64,000 nt of DNA from Microbacterium sp. Leaf151 (GCF_001424225.1 NZ_LMOR01000002.1:434001-498000), one strand, 5' to 3'; shown: positions 1-8,096, counted from the stretch's first letter. Made by a program: numbers and translations. Notes: generated by a model from the sequence alone, not told the origin.

Positions 1-1258
1 TCCCTTGAACGGTCTCGCCCGGACGCTCGGGGAGGTCGATCCGCACCACGGTGCCGACGGGCGGCAGGTCGCCGTGCGTCTCGATGACGAGACCCGCGAC
101 GGTCTCGACGTCGCTCTCGGCGAGGTCGTGCCCGATGAGGCGCTCGAGTTCGTCGAGGTGCAGGTCGCCCGGCACGCTCCACGCGTCGTCGCCGACGGAC
201 GCCGCCTCGGCGGTCTCGACGTCGTGCTCATCGGACAGCTCGCCGATCACTTCTTCCGTGAGGTCTTCGATGGTCAGGATGCCGTCGAAGTTGCCGTACT
301 CGTCGACCACGCACGCGAGTTCGTTGCGCGAGTGTCGCATGCGGTCCAACGCCACGGGAAGCAGCATCGAGGTGGGGATGACGACGGCGGCGCGCATGAC
401 GGATGCCACGGGGGCGTCGTCGGCAGGCTGCTCGCGCAGGAGGTCGATGAGCTCGACGACGCCGACGGGGGAGTCTTCGTCACCGATCACCGGGTAGCGC
501 GTGTGGCCCGTCGCCATGAGCGCTCGCACCTCGCCGACCGTGGTGTCGGGCGTCACCGAGTCGATCTGGGAGCGGGGGACCATCGCGTGCTCGACATCGC
601 GCTGGGGGAAGTCGAGGATGCGGTCGATGATGATCGACAGGTCGTCGGGCAGATCGCCGCTCTGGCGCGACTCCTCGATGATGGCCTCGAGGTCGCGCGC
701 GGTGGCACTCTCGTCGACGTCTTCCAACGGCTCGATGCGCAACAGACGGAGCAGCGCGTTGGCGGCGACGTCGAAGACGGTGATGAGCCACCCGAACAGC
801 ATGAGGTAGATGCGCGTGGGCATGGCGAGGGCGCGGGCGAGGGGCTCGGGGCTCGCGATGGCGAGGTTCTTCGGGTACAGCTCACCGAAGATCATCGTCA
901 CGATGGTCGCCAGCAGCAGCGCTCCCACGGTGCCGATGAGCACCGAGACGGCCGGGTCGATGCCCACACCGCCCAGCAGTGTCCCCAGCGACTCTCCGAT
1001 CAACGGCTCGGCGACGTAGCCGATGAGCAGTCCCGTGACGGTGATGCCCAACTGGGCGCCCGAGAGCATGAACGACGTGCGCTTGGTGATGGCGAGGACG
1101 CGCTTCGCCTGCGCATCGCCCTTCTCGGCCAGCGCCGCCATGCGCGAGCGGTCGACCGACATGTAGGCGAACTCCTGCGCGACGAAGAAACCGCACGCGA
1201 CGATGATCGCAAGAGTCACGATGACACCCACCAGGAGTGTCAAGGCCGCAGCCAGCAT
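1..1258 (-). CDS. CNNM/HlyC-CorC family membrane transporter, 3' end cut by window
   Basis: The reading frame starts at ATG 1258 and stays open to the window edge, giving about 419 residues of the N-terminal and central parts. The start (MLAAALTLLVGVIVTLAI) and the following hydrophobic helices form a DUF21 transmembrane domain, including the segment IFGELYPKNLAIA typical of the family. A CBS-domain pair follows, then the beginning of the CorC/HlyC C-terminal domain (VGTVVRIDLPERPGETVQG at the edge). Members are membrane proteins linked to magnesium or cobalt efflux, and the name hemolysin is historical. The ribosome binding site lies in the 3' arm of a hairpin just before the start. The family is clear; the transported ion is inferred from the family only. 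Confidence 0.9.
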   Translation of the reverse strand, partial: MLAAALTLLVGVIVTLAIIVACGFFVAQEFAYMSVDRSRMAALAEKGDAQAKRVLAITKRTSFMLSGAQLGITVTGLLIGYVAEPLIGESLGTLLGGVGIDPAVSVLIGTVGALLLATIVTMIFGELYPKNLAIASPEPLARALAMPTRIYLMLFGWLITVFDVAANALLRLLRIEPLEDVDESATARDLEAIIEESRQSGDLPDDLSIIIDRILDFPQRDVEHAMVPRSQIDSVTPDTTVGEVRALMATGHTRYPVIGDEDSPVGVVELIDLLREQPADDAPVASVMRAAVVIPTSMLLPVALDRMRHSRNELACVVDEYGNFDGILTIEDLTEEVIGELSDEHDVETAEAASVGDDAWSVPGDLHLDELERLIGHDLAESDVETVAGLVIETHGDLPPVGTVVRIDLPERPGETVQG

Positions 1259-1267
1259 CAGATTTCA

Positions 1268-1288
1268 CCCCCTCTCGAAAAGAGGGGG
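1268..1288 (-). promoter_or_regulatory. Hairpin containing the ribosome binding site of the CNNM gene
   Basis: CCCCCTCT (1268-1275) pairs with AGAGGGGG (1281-1288) around a 5-base loop. On the minus strand the 3' arm is a strong G-rich Shine-Dalgarno stretch ending 9 bases before the ATG at 1258. Folding of the mRNA would hide it. A regulatory role is inferred. Confidence 0.5.
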
Positions 1289-1609
1289 CTCGAAGATCGG
1301 CCCTCCTGGTCGGTGGAGGTGCGGTGATGGCTCACGGGTTTTCTCTCTCGTGGGTCGGATGATCGCAGATCCCTTCGACCCTATCGACCGTGGTGCGCGC
1401 CAGGCTGGGGATACGCCTCGACAGCGCAGCCCGGCGGTGTTCGGCCCGGGGCCCGGCGGCCGTGAAAAGTCCGACCGGCTCGGGGCGAGAAGCGTCGCGT
1501 CCCGAGCCGCGGACAGATCGCCCGGGGTGACGGTGCGAGACGACCCCAGAGCCCGGGAGCCGCGAAGGGGCCGAACCGCCCATCGCGATCCGGCCCGTCA
1601 TCGCCGCAG
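1289..1609. other. Intergenic region without a recognisable gene
   Basis: About 320 bases between the CNNM gene and the ABC permease, both read leftward. Frames on both strands give only arginine-, proline- and serine-rich shadow translations with no recognisable domain. The promoter of the CNNM gene must lie here, but I see no convincing -10/-35 pair. Confidence 0.5.
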
Positions 1610-2305
1610 TCAGGGAATCGCGCGGCGCAGGGTCGCGAACGACGATGCGGCCAGCGCGAACGTGAGCACGATGCCGCAGACGGCCAGCCCGAACGCCCCC
1701 AGCGTCACGACGTTCTCACCGACGGTGGCCCACGAGCGGGTCGCCGTGATGAGCCACGCTGCCGCGACGAGAGCGAGGCCGACGCCCACCAGTGTGACGG
1801 CCGTCGTCAGGCCACCGAAGCGCTTGAAGATCGTCGCCGCCCAGAAACCCACGACGAAGGCGAACATCGCCAGGGCGAAGTAGGCGATGCCGGCCGCCAC
1901 CGGGCCTGCTTCCCACACCCACGGGATGTAGAAGAACCACCCGTTCATGCCGTACCCGTTCGTGGCCTGCTCGAGCAGGCCACCGATGACGAAGACGACC
2001 GACAGCAGACCCGCGGTGAGCACCGCCGTCAGCAGCGTTCCGACGAAGAAGTCACCACGTGTGACGCTCATCGCCTGGGAGAACGGGAACGTGCGGGTCA
2101 GCGCCTGCGCCCCGATGACGCCGAAGTACCACAGCGGCGCCTGCACCCCGCCGCTGATCATGACCCCACGGGCGCCCGACGACTGGATGATGCCGTAGAG
2201 CAGCAGGCTGATCGCCAGTGACCCGAACAGGATGATGAGCGGGATCCAGACGAAGGTCTGGCGGTTGATGAGTTGGAGGCGGACGACCTTCAGCGCGCGG
2301 TTCAT
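1610..2305 (-). CDS. ABC-2 type transporter permease subunit
   Basis: This 231-residue protein is mostly hydrophobic, with about six predicted membrane helices (for example LINRQTFVWIPLIILFGSLA near the N-terminus and GIVLTFALAASSFATL near the C-terminus). It is the membrane partner of the ATPase encoded immediately upstream, whose stop overlaps this start by 4 bases. Together with the GntR gene it forms a YtrA-type operon; related systems export or respond to envelope-active compounds. No signature identifies the substrate. Confidence 0.85.
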   Translation of the reverse strand: MNRALKVVRLQLINRQTFVWIPLIILFGSLAISLLLYGIIQSSGARGVMISGGVQAPLWYFGVIGAQALTRTFPFSQAMSVTRGDFFVGTLLTAVLTAGLLSVVFVIGGLLEQATNGYGMNGWFFYIPWVWEAGPVAAGIAYFALAMFAFVVGFWAATIFKRFGGLTTAVTLVGVGLALVAAAWLITATRSWATVGENVVTLGAFGLAVCGIVLTFALAASSFATLRRAIP

Positions 2306-3213
2306 CGGAGCGCTCCTTCCTGGGCGGGGGCGGCCGGCGTGCTCGCCGCGTGTTGGGTGGATCGGACGATAAACTCCTGCAGCGACACCGGGGAGGCCTC
2401 CAGCCGTGCGTCCGCCAGCATCCGGCGGTCCTCGGTTGTCAGGGCGCCCAGGATGGTGACCGACGCGACGCGGCCCAAGGTCTCACGGTGCAGAACCTCG
2501 TGACCCGCGCAGAAGGCGTCGACCGCGGCGGCGTCGCCCATGATCGTCGCCGCGCGTTCGCGCACGGCATCCGTGTCCTCGTCCATCACGACGCGACCAC
2601 CGTCGAGCACGATGACGCGCTCGAGCAGATTGGCGACCTCGTCGATCAGGTGACTCGACAGGACGATCGTGCGCGGGTGCAGGGAGTAGTCCTGCAGCAG
2701 CCGGTCGTAGAAGATCTGGCGCGCGACGGCGTCGAGACCCAGGTACGGCTCATCGAAGAAGGTGATCTCGGCCCGCGACGCAAGACCGATGACCACACCC
2801 ACCGCCGAGAGCTGGCCGCGCGACAGCTTCTTGATCGTGCGTCCGACGGGGATCTGGAACGCCTCGATCAGGTCGGTGGCGAGGTCGTCGTCCCAGTTCG
2901 GGAAGAACAGGCGCGCCGCCGCGAACGCGTGGCGGGGTTTGGCGTCATCCGGATACTTCTGGCTCTCGCGGACGAAGCACATTCGCGATAGCACCCGCGG
3001 GTTCTCGTACGGGTCTTCCCCGAAGACCCGGACGCGCCCGCCGGTCGCGAAATTCTGCGCGGTGAGGATGGACATCAGGGTCGTCTTGCCGGCGCCGTTG
3101 CGCCCGAGCAGGCCGTAGATCGCGTCCGCCTCGACGGCGAACGACACATCGGTCAGCGCGTCGGTGTCACGGTAGCGCTTGTGGAGGCCGGCCACTTCGA
3201 TCACTGCGGTCAT
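2302..3213 (-). CDS. ABC transporter ATP-binding protein
   Basis: A 303-residue ATPase with a Walker A motif (GLLGRNGAGKTTL, about residues 34-46), a divergent signature (KLSRGQLSAVGV), Walker B with its glutamate (ITFFDEPYLGLD) and the switch histidine (VLSSHLIDE). After the roughly 220-residue nucleotide-binding domain comes a variable C-terminal extension, as in BcrA-type exporters. It overlaps the GntR gene upstream and the permease downstream by 4 bases each, so the three are translationally coupled. It should energise export or signalling by the permease at 1610-2305. Confidence 0.92.
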   Translation of the reverse strand: MTAVIEVAGLHKRYRDTDALTDVSFAVEADAIYGLLGRNGAGKTTLMSILTAQNFATGGRVRVFGEDPYENPRVLSRMCFVRESQKYPDDAKPRHAFAAARLFFPNWDDDLATDLIEAFQIPVGRTIKKLSRGQLSAVGVVIGLASRAEITFFDEPYLGLDAVARQIFYDRLLQDYSLHPRTIVLSSHLIDEVANLLERVIVLDGGRVVMDEDTDAVRERAATIMGDAAAVDAFCAGHEVLHRETLGRVASVTILGALTTEDRRMLADARLEASPVSLQEFIVRSTQHAASTPAAPAQEGALR

Positions 3214-3608
3214 CGTGCGGTCCCTTCGATGAGGTGAGCGGGGGAGGAGACGAGCGCGGCACGCTCGCGGATGAGTTCGGCGAGGTCGTCGGGGCCGAGG
3301 CCGAGCGTGCGCGCCTCGCTCAGGAGCGGATCGAGGTAGCGATCGGCGAAGGCCGAGCGCCGTTCGCCCAGGAGCTGTGCGCGGGCTCCGTCGGCGACAA
3401 ACATCCCGATTCCCCGGCGTTTGTAGAGGACTCCCTTGTCGACGAGCACGGCGATTCCTTTCGCGGCGGTGGCGGGGTTGATGCGGTGAAAAGCTGCCAG
3501 TTCGTTCGTGGAGGGCGCGCGGCTCTCTTCCGGCAGCGAACCGTCGACGATCTGGTCCTCCACGCCCTCGGCTATCTGGAGGAACAGCGCTCTGCCGTCG
3601 TCGATCAT
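3210..3608 (-). CDS. GntR family transcriptional regulator (YtrA type)
   Basis: This 132-residue protein has a GntR winged helix at the N-terminus (about residues 10-75, with SRAPSTNELAAFHRINPATA as the recognition region) and only a short helical C-terminus, which is the YtrA architecture lacking a large effector domain. The start ATG 3608 has GGAG 5 bases upstream. It is first in an operon with the ABC ATPase and permease, and inverted repeats lie just before it. Autorepression that lifts in response to a small molecule is the usual mode and is inferred here. Confidence 0.9.
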   Translation of the reverse strand: MIDDGRALFLQIAEGVEDQIVDGSLPEESRAPSTNELAAFHRINPATAAKGIAVLVDKGVLYKRRGIGMFVADGARAQLLGERRSAFADRYLDPLLSEARTLGLGPDDLAELIRERAALVSSPAHLIEGTAR

Positions 3609-3624
3609 GCGATCTCCGTTTGTT

Positions 3625-3648
3625 GGTTAGTTACTTGACTAGGTAACC
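3625..3648 (-). promoter_or_regulatory. Candidate GntR operator
   Basis: GTTAC (3630-3634) and GTAAC (3643-3647) form an inverted repeat with an 8-base spacer. Nested in the same stretch is TAGT-N6-ACTA (3628-3641). It lies 17-40 bases before the gntR start, where a YtrA-type repressor would control its own operon. The match is by symmetry and position only. Confidence 0.45.
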
Positions 3649-3862
3649 ATGCAACACGAACGCGGCCGCGTCAAGAGCAGGTCCGATTCGGTCCGAAATG
3701 GAGTTTGTCCACGGGCGAAGCATCTCCAGGCGATATATCGGTCGGACTCGGCCGACACGTCTCCGGGGGTGAAATACTGATGCTCCCGCATTGCCTCGCT
3801 TCCCGGCGTGGTCCCGCCCTTGCTCAACCGGTACGCTTTGGCGCGCCAGAAAAGGACCAGCC

Positions 3863-4204
3863 GTGGGACGCCTCATCTACCGAGACCGTGCATCGTTCGA
3901 CATCGACGACCGCATCCTCGCCCACCTCCGCATCGTCGTGATGAACAAGCTCCGTCGCAACGAGGGGTTCATGCTCCAGCTGCCCGTCAACGAGGGCGTG
4001 CGCCAGGCCAGCCTCTGGATCCATGCGTCGAACGCCCTCGTGATGCAGTTCTACGGCGGTCGCGAACCCGCCATCGATCGGAACCTCGTCGACCAGATGA
4101 TGCACGACGCCAGCGGCGCCGACGGCCTGACGTTGACCGCAGCCGGGATCGCTCCGGCCTCCGCGGCGCCCCGCCAGCCCGTCGGGGGCCACGCGCGTCC
4201 CTGA
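3863..4204 (+). CDS. DUF7882 family conserved small protein
   Basis: A 113-residue protein starting GRLIYRDRASFDIDDRILAH. I chose GTG 3863 because AAAGGA lies about 8 bases upstream and because this N-terminal sequence is the conserved start of a Microbacteriaceae family; an in-frame upstream ATG at 3791 gives an implausible arginine/proline leader. The core (KLRRNEGFMLQLPVNEG, SLWIHASNALVMQFYGGREP) suggests a compact alpha/beta fold. No signal peptide or membrane segment is seen. Its function is unknown. It stands alone between the GntR operon and the histidine kinase gene. Confidence 0.8.
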   Translation: MGRLIYRDRASFDIDDRILAHLRIVVMNKLRRNEGFMLQLPVNEGVRQASLWIHASNALVMQFYGGREPAIDRNLVDQMMHDASGADGLTLTAAGIAPASAAPRQPVGGHARP

Positions 4205-4246
4205 CCCCGTCAAGGGGCTGAGCCGGATGCCGCGGGGCCGGTGGCC

Positions 4247-5665
4247 TCAGCTCCGCGGCACCGTCACGACGAACCGTGCTCCAGCCCTCCCGGGCGCGCA
4301 GCGGACGTCGCCGCCGTGCGCGCGCGCGATGCCTCGCGCGATGGGGAGACCGAGTCCCACGCCGCCGGAAGAGACTCGTCCCTCGTCGAGGCGCACGAGC
4401 CTTTCGAAGATCCGCTCGCGATCGCCGTCGGCGACACCGGGCCCGTCGTCGTCGACCGTGACGCGGGCTTCTCCGCCCGCGCTGTCGACGCCGAGGAGCA
4501 CCGATCCGCGCCCGCCCGTCGCTCGAGCGGCGTTCTCGACGAGATTCGACAGCACCTGAGAGATGCGGTCGACGTCGATGCGGACGGGCACGGCGGCATC
4601 CGGGATCTCCGCTCGGATCCGTAGCGAGGGGTGCACGAGCGGCACCCGGCGCACTTCGGCCTCGACCACCGCCCGAAGATCGGCGTCGACGACGTGCAAC
4701 TCGAGGCCACGGTCGACGCGGGCCATCGTCAGCAGATCGTCGATGAGCCGCGACGCGCGGGTGGCCTCCCGCGCGACGTGGGCCGCGAGCTGATCGCGCT
4801 CGGGTCCGTCGAGGTCAGCGCGCACGAGGGTGTCGGCGGCGGCGCGGATGCCGGCGACCGGCGTGCGCAACTCGTGCGCGGCGTCGGAGAGGAACGCCCG
4901 CAGCCGTGCCTCGGCGTCACGCGCCGCCTGCTCGGCCCCCACGACGTCGTCGAGCATGTCGTCGAGCGCCGCGGCCACCCGGCCGATCTCGGTGTCGGAT
5001 CGCGTCGGTCGCAGCCGCCGCTCCCGCTCACCGGCGCCGATGGCCCGCGCGACCTGCGACACCTGCTCGAGCGGTCCGAGGCTTCGGCGTACCACGACCG
5101 TCACCGCCCCGGCCGCGAGCAGCAGGACGCCAGCGGATGCCAGCGCCATGATCCAGCGCACCTGCACGAGCGTCTCGTCCACACCGACCGCCGATGCCGT
5201 CAGCGTGAGCGTGGAGCCGTCGCTGAGGGTCGAGCGCAGAGTCACGAGCTGGTCGTCGCCGGACACATCGGATGCCACGACCGAGACACTGCCGGAGGCC
5301 GTGGGCTGCGGCACCGACCGGTCGCCTGCACCCGGCCCCCCGCCCGGCCCCGGGGGACCTTCGCGCAGTTGGTCGGGGCTGGGGCCCGCGACGACGGAGT
5401 CACCACCCGCCCCGTCGATCCGCACGGCCAGCCCCTGGTACGACAGGCGCTCGGCGAGCTCGGCGTCGTCGACCGTGCCGACGAGCGACGCGGCCGCGGC
5501 GGCGCGGTCGCGGAGGCGCTCCTCGATCTGTCCACGAAGGCGAGCGCCGAGCGCGAGGTCGACGACGACGGCGAGCACCACCAGGAGCAGCGCGACCAGG
5601 GCGAGCACGGCGACGATCGTCCGACGTCGCAGCGAGCCCGAGCGCAGGGGAGGCAGCGAGCTCAC
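4247..5665 (-). CDS. Two-component sensor histidine kinase
   Basis: This 472-residue kinase has a first membrane helix at about residues 14-36, a Gly/Pro-containing extracellular loop to about 165, and a second helix at about 168-192. A HAMP region, the H-box (DAAHELRTPVAG, His264) and the catalytic ATP-binding domain follow, with N-box (LVENAARA), G1 (DDDGPGVADG) and G2 (GVGLGLPIARG). It overlaps the response regulator gene by 4 bases and should autophosphorylate and pass phosphate to that protein. The stimulus is unknown. The divergent proline-rich membrane protein downstream of the regulator is a plausible target. Confidence 0.93.
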   Translation of the reverse strand: MSSLPPLRSGSLRRRTIVAVLALVALLLVVLAVVVDLALGARLRGQIEERLRDRAAAAASLVGTVDDAELAERLSYQGLAVRIDGAGGDSVVAGPSPDQLREGPPGPGGGPGAGDRSVPQPTASGSVSVVASDVSGDDQLVTLRSTLSDGSTLTLTASAVGVDETLVQVRWIMALASAGVLLLAAGAVTVVVRRSLGPLEQVSQVARAIGAGERERRLRPTRSDTEIGRVAAALDDMLDDVVGAEQAARDAEARLRAFLSDAAHELRTPVAGIRAAADTLVRADLDGPERDQLAAHVAREATRASRLIDDLLTMARVDRGLELHVVDADLRAVVEAEVRRVPLVHPSLRIRAEIPDAAVPVRIDVDRISQVLSNLVENAARATGGRGSVLLGVDSAGGEARVTVDDDGPGVADGDRERIFERLVRLDEGRVSSGGVGLGLPIARGIARAHGGDVRCAPGRAGARFVVTVPRS

Positions 5666-6336
5666 GGCGCCGCGCTCAAGCGATAGCCGAGACCGCGCAC
5701 GGTGTGGATGAGACGTGGACCGTGCTGCTCCATCTTGCGCCGCAGCGCGCTGAGGTGCACTTCGACGAGGTTGGGGTCGTAATCGTCGTACCCCCAGACC
5801 TGCGTGAGGATCTGCGCCTTCGACAAGGTCCTTCCGCGTCCGTCGGCCAACAGGTGCAGCAGGCGGAACTCGGTGGCCGTCAGATCCAGCACCGCTCCCG
5901 CGCGATGGGCTGTCGTGGCATCCGGATCGACGACGAGATCGCCGACCGAGATGGTCTGAGGCAGCCGCCCGCGCCGTCGGAGCACTGCTCCCGCGCGTGC
6001 CACGAGCTCCGCCATCGTGAAGGGCTTCAGCACGTAGTCGTCGGCCCCCTCGGCGAAGCCGCGCAACCGGTCATCGACCTCGTCGCGGGCGGTCAGCATG
6101 ATGACCGCGGTGTCGCCCGCCGCGCGCACGACGGGCAGTAACCGGATGCCACTCGGCCCCGGCATCATCCAGTCCAGCACCACGAGATCGGGGCGGAATG
6201 CGCTCAGTCGTTCGGACAGGTCCACGCCGTCGGCGGCGACATCGGTGACGAAACCCTCGGCGCGCAGTGCCGTCGCGACGGCAAGGCGGATCGTCTCGTC
6301 ATCGTCGACGACGAGCACACGGGCGGCGGGGGACAT
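5662..6336 (-). CDS. OmpR/PhoB family response regulator
   Basis: A 224-residue regulator with an N-terminal receiver domain (acidic pair DDD at 11-13, phosphoacceptor Asp55 in VVLDWMMPGPSG, conserved Lys near KPF) and a C-terminal winged-helix DNA-binding domain ending RKMEQHGPRLIHTVRGLGYR. It is the first gene of a two-gene leftward operon with the histidine kinase. OmpR-type regulators bind direct repeats with 11-base spacing, and such a repeat (CTTCAG at 6408 and 6419) lies in the 144-base divergent region upstream. Confidence 0.94.
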   Translation of the reverse strand: MSPAARVLVVDDDETIRLAVATALRAEGFVTDVAADGVDLSERLSAFRPDLVVLDWMMPGPSGIRLLPVVRAAGDTAVIMLTARDEVDDRLRGFAEGADDYVLKPFTMAELVARAGAVLRRRGRLPQTISVGDLVVDPDATTAHRAGAVLDLTATEFRLLHLLADGRGRTLSKAQILTQVWGYDDYDPNLVEVHLSALRRKMEQHGPRLIHTVRGLGYRLSAAP

Positions 6337-6407
6337 TCGGCCGACGATAGGGGCGACTGCTGTACGCCGGTTATGGCTTGCGTATGCAGTGACCGGTCGT
6401 CGACGAG

Positions 6408-6424
6408 CTTCAGGTTCGCTTCAG
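6408..6424 (+). promoter_or_regulatory. Candidate response-regulator direct-repeat site
   Basis: CTTCAG at 6408-6413 is repeated at 6419-6424, giving an exact 11-base period as expected for an OmpR/PhoB-type dimer. The site lies between the divergent regulator gene (start 6336) and the proline-rich membrane protein gene (start 6481). Binding by the adjacent regulator is inferred. Confidence 0.45.
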
Positions 6425-6480
6425 TCCCGGCTCGAAGTCTGGTCTCAGAGCCGGTGAACGCCACCGGCGAGAGGAAGATC

Positions 6481-7050
6481 ATGAACGACGACAACCCCAC
6501 CACCCCGCTGCCGCGACTGGACGACACCACCGAACCGCGCCGCCGCTCATGGCGTCGGCCCGCACTCATCGCGGGAGCCGTCATCGTGGCCGTCGGCCTC
6601 ACCGGCGGAAGCGCCGCCTTGGCTGCGCAGACCAACGGCGGCTCGTCGACGGCCGCGGCCACCTCGGCACCCAGCGCCGACGGCGGGTCGGTCGGCCCAG
6701 GCGCCGGCACGACCCCCAGCGCCGCCCCCACCGGCGCCCCAACGGATGGCACCGCGCCCACACCCCCGGCGGACGGCACCGCGCCCACCCCGCCCGCGCC
6801 CGGCGAGGGCTCCGGTCCCGGCGAGTGCGGACCCGGGAGCGGTCCCGCCGGCCCCGGACACGGACCGAAGGCCGAGGGCGACAAGCCCACCCCGCCCGCC
6901 GACGGCACCGCCCCCACACCCCCGGCAGACGGCACCGCGCCCACGCCCCCGGCCGAGGGCGACAAGCCCACGCCGCCCGCCGGCGGCACGGCTCCGACCC
7001 CGCCCGCCGACGGCACGGCGCCCACCCCGTCCGCCCAGCCGGGCAGCTGA
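6481..7050 (+). CDS. Membrane-anchored proline/alanine-rich repeat protein
   Basis: This 189-residue protein has an N-terminal cytosolic segment, one membrane helix (about residues 28-47, IAGAVIVAVGLTGGSAALAA) and a low-complexity outer tail. From about residue 75 the tail is dominated by copies of TPPADGTAP and variants (TPPAEGDKP, TPPAGGTAP). ATG 6481 is preceded by GAGAGGAAG. It is divergent from the two-component genes, and the shared intergenic region carries a direct repeat, so it may be under their control. No catalytic domain is visible. The repeats would form an extended wall-spanning rod, which is an inference from composition. Confidence 0.75.
   Translation: MNDDNPTTPLPRLDDTTEPRRRSWRRPALIAGAVIVAVGLTGGSAALAAQTNGGSSTAAATSAPSADGGSVGPGAGTTPSAAPTGAPTDGTAPTPPADGTAPTPPAPGEGSGPGECGPGSGPAGPGHGPKAEGDKPTPPADGTAPTPPADGTAPTPPAEGDKPTPPAGGTAPTPPADGTAPTPSAQPGS
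6745..7040 (+). repeat. Degenerate tandem coding repeats (TPPADGTAP units)
   Basis: The 3' half of the proline-rich gene is built of 27- to 30-base units encoding TPPADGTAP and related peptides. Units vary at third positions, so they are older than the 20-bp duplication seen at 34.7 kb. Copy number may vary between strains. Confidence 0.65.
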
Positions 7051-7130
7051 CCGCACCGCTCATACGAGCCGCGCACGAGCCGCCCCGTGCGATCCGCGAT
7101 CGCGCTGGCCGACGCGCCACATCCTGAGAT

Positions 7131-8057
7131 GTGCAGCGCGCGGTCAGCGCGGTACGGCACGATCGGAGGGTGGCGAGAACTGGCACGCGGCGCCGCCGCA
7201 CGAACCGCGCGCGCGTGCTCCGTCGCCGACGTATCGCCTTCGGCCTCGTCGCGGCCGGCCTCATCGCCCTCGTCGTGCTCGCCGTGGTGCCCCTGGTATC
7301 GCTGACGTCCGCGTGGAACGCAGCGTGGAACACGGAAGCGCGGCGCGATGCCGTCGACCTCACCGGCTTCGACCCGGGAACGCTCATCAGCGACGACGAC
7401 TTCTACGACGGCGACGCCCTGACCGCCGACGAGATCCAGCGCTTCCTCGACGAACAGGTCGGCCGGTGCGCGACCGACTCGTGTCTCGCGCGCTTGCGGA
7501 TGCCGGTCGAGGGCCGCGATCCGGTGGTCTCCGACGCGACGGGCGAGACCGTCTGCGAGGGCTTCGAGGGCGGCGACCTCAGCGCGGCCGAGGTCATCGA
7601 CCGCGTCCAGCGCGCATGCGGCATCTCGGCGAAGGTGCTGCTGGTCACCCTGCAGAAAGAGCAGAGTCTCATCTCGGGTCGCACCGCGCGCGCCCCCACC
7701 GAGCGGCAACTCGGTGCGGCGATGGGGGCGCGTTGCCCCGACGACGCGGCGTGCGACCCCGGCGCCGCAGGCTTCGCCGACCAGGTCGCCCAGGGTGCGT
7801 CCGACCTCAAGTCCTACAGCGCCTCCGACTTCATGCGCCAACCGGGGACGCACTACATCGCCTATTCACCCGACCCGGCATGCGGCGGTACCGACGTGAC
7901 GATCTCCAACGAGGCGACTGCCGCGCTGTACAACTACACGCCGTACCAGCCGAACCCAGCGGCCCTCGCCGCGCGGTGGGGGACCGGCGACGACTGCTCC
8001 GCGTACGGCAATCGCAACTTCGTCCTCTACTGGGCCCTCTGGTTCGCCCGCTCCTGA
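7131..8057 (+). CDS. Secreted or membrane-anchored lysozyme-like protein, uncharacterised
   Basis: A 308-residue protein with a very basic N-terminus, one membrane helix (IAFGLVAAGLIALVVLAVVP) and an extracellular domain. The domain contains ISDDDFYDGDALTADEIQRF, then CGISAKVLLVTLQKEQSLI, and ends with NRNFVLYWALWFARS. The KVLLVTLQKEQSLI helix resembles the catalytic-glutamate helix of lytic transglycosylases, so a peptidoglycan-cleaving lysozyme-like fold is possible but not proven. Six or more cysteines suggest disulphides. Related actinobacterial proteins are usually called hypothetical or hemagglutinin-like. GTG 7131 is taken as the start; GTG 7170, directly after GGAGG, is an alternative. 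Confidence 0.7.
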   Translation: MQRAVSAVRHDRRVARTGTRRRRTNRARVLRRRRIAFGLVAAGLIALVVLAVVPLVSLTSAWNAAWNTEARRDAVDLTGFDPGTLISDDDFYDGDALTADEIQRFLDEQVGRCATDSCLARLRMPVEGRDPVVSDATGETVCEGFEGGDLSAAEVIDRVQRACGISAKVLLVTLQKEQSLISGRTARAPTERQLGAAMGARCPDDAACDPGAAGFADQVAQGASDLKSYSASDFMRQPGTHYIAYSPDPACGGTDVTISNEATAALYNYTPYQPNPAALAARWGTGDDCSAYGNRNFVLYWALWFARS

Positions 8058-8096
8058 ATCACAGTGTTGTGATTTCGTTATGCGCGGGCGATAATG
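8057..8096 (+). promoter_or_regulatory. Promoter with palindromic operator before the DUF3145 gene
   Basis: AATCACA (8057-8063) and TGTGATT (8068-8074) form a perfect 7-base inverted repeat with a 4-base spacer. Its right arm supplies a -35-like TTGTGA (8068-8073), followed after 16 bases by a -10-like GATAAT (8090-8095). The palindrome would therefore cover the -35 element. The regulator is unknown. Confidence 0.5.

Noticed and set aside
5-1327. A 440-codon plus-strand frame at the left edge
   Set aside because: It is the antisense shadow of the CNNM/HlyC gene, whose domains are clear on the minus strand.
1332-1601. An 89-codon minus-strand frame between two genes
   Set aside because: Arg/Pro/Ser-rich translation, no ribosome binding site or domain, and overlapping open frames on the other strand.
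6204-7853. A 549-codon minus-strand frame with glycine/valine repeats
   Set aside because: The repeats are the reverse complement of the TPPADGTAP coding repeats in the proline-rich gene, and the frame also crosses the real genes on both sides.
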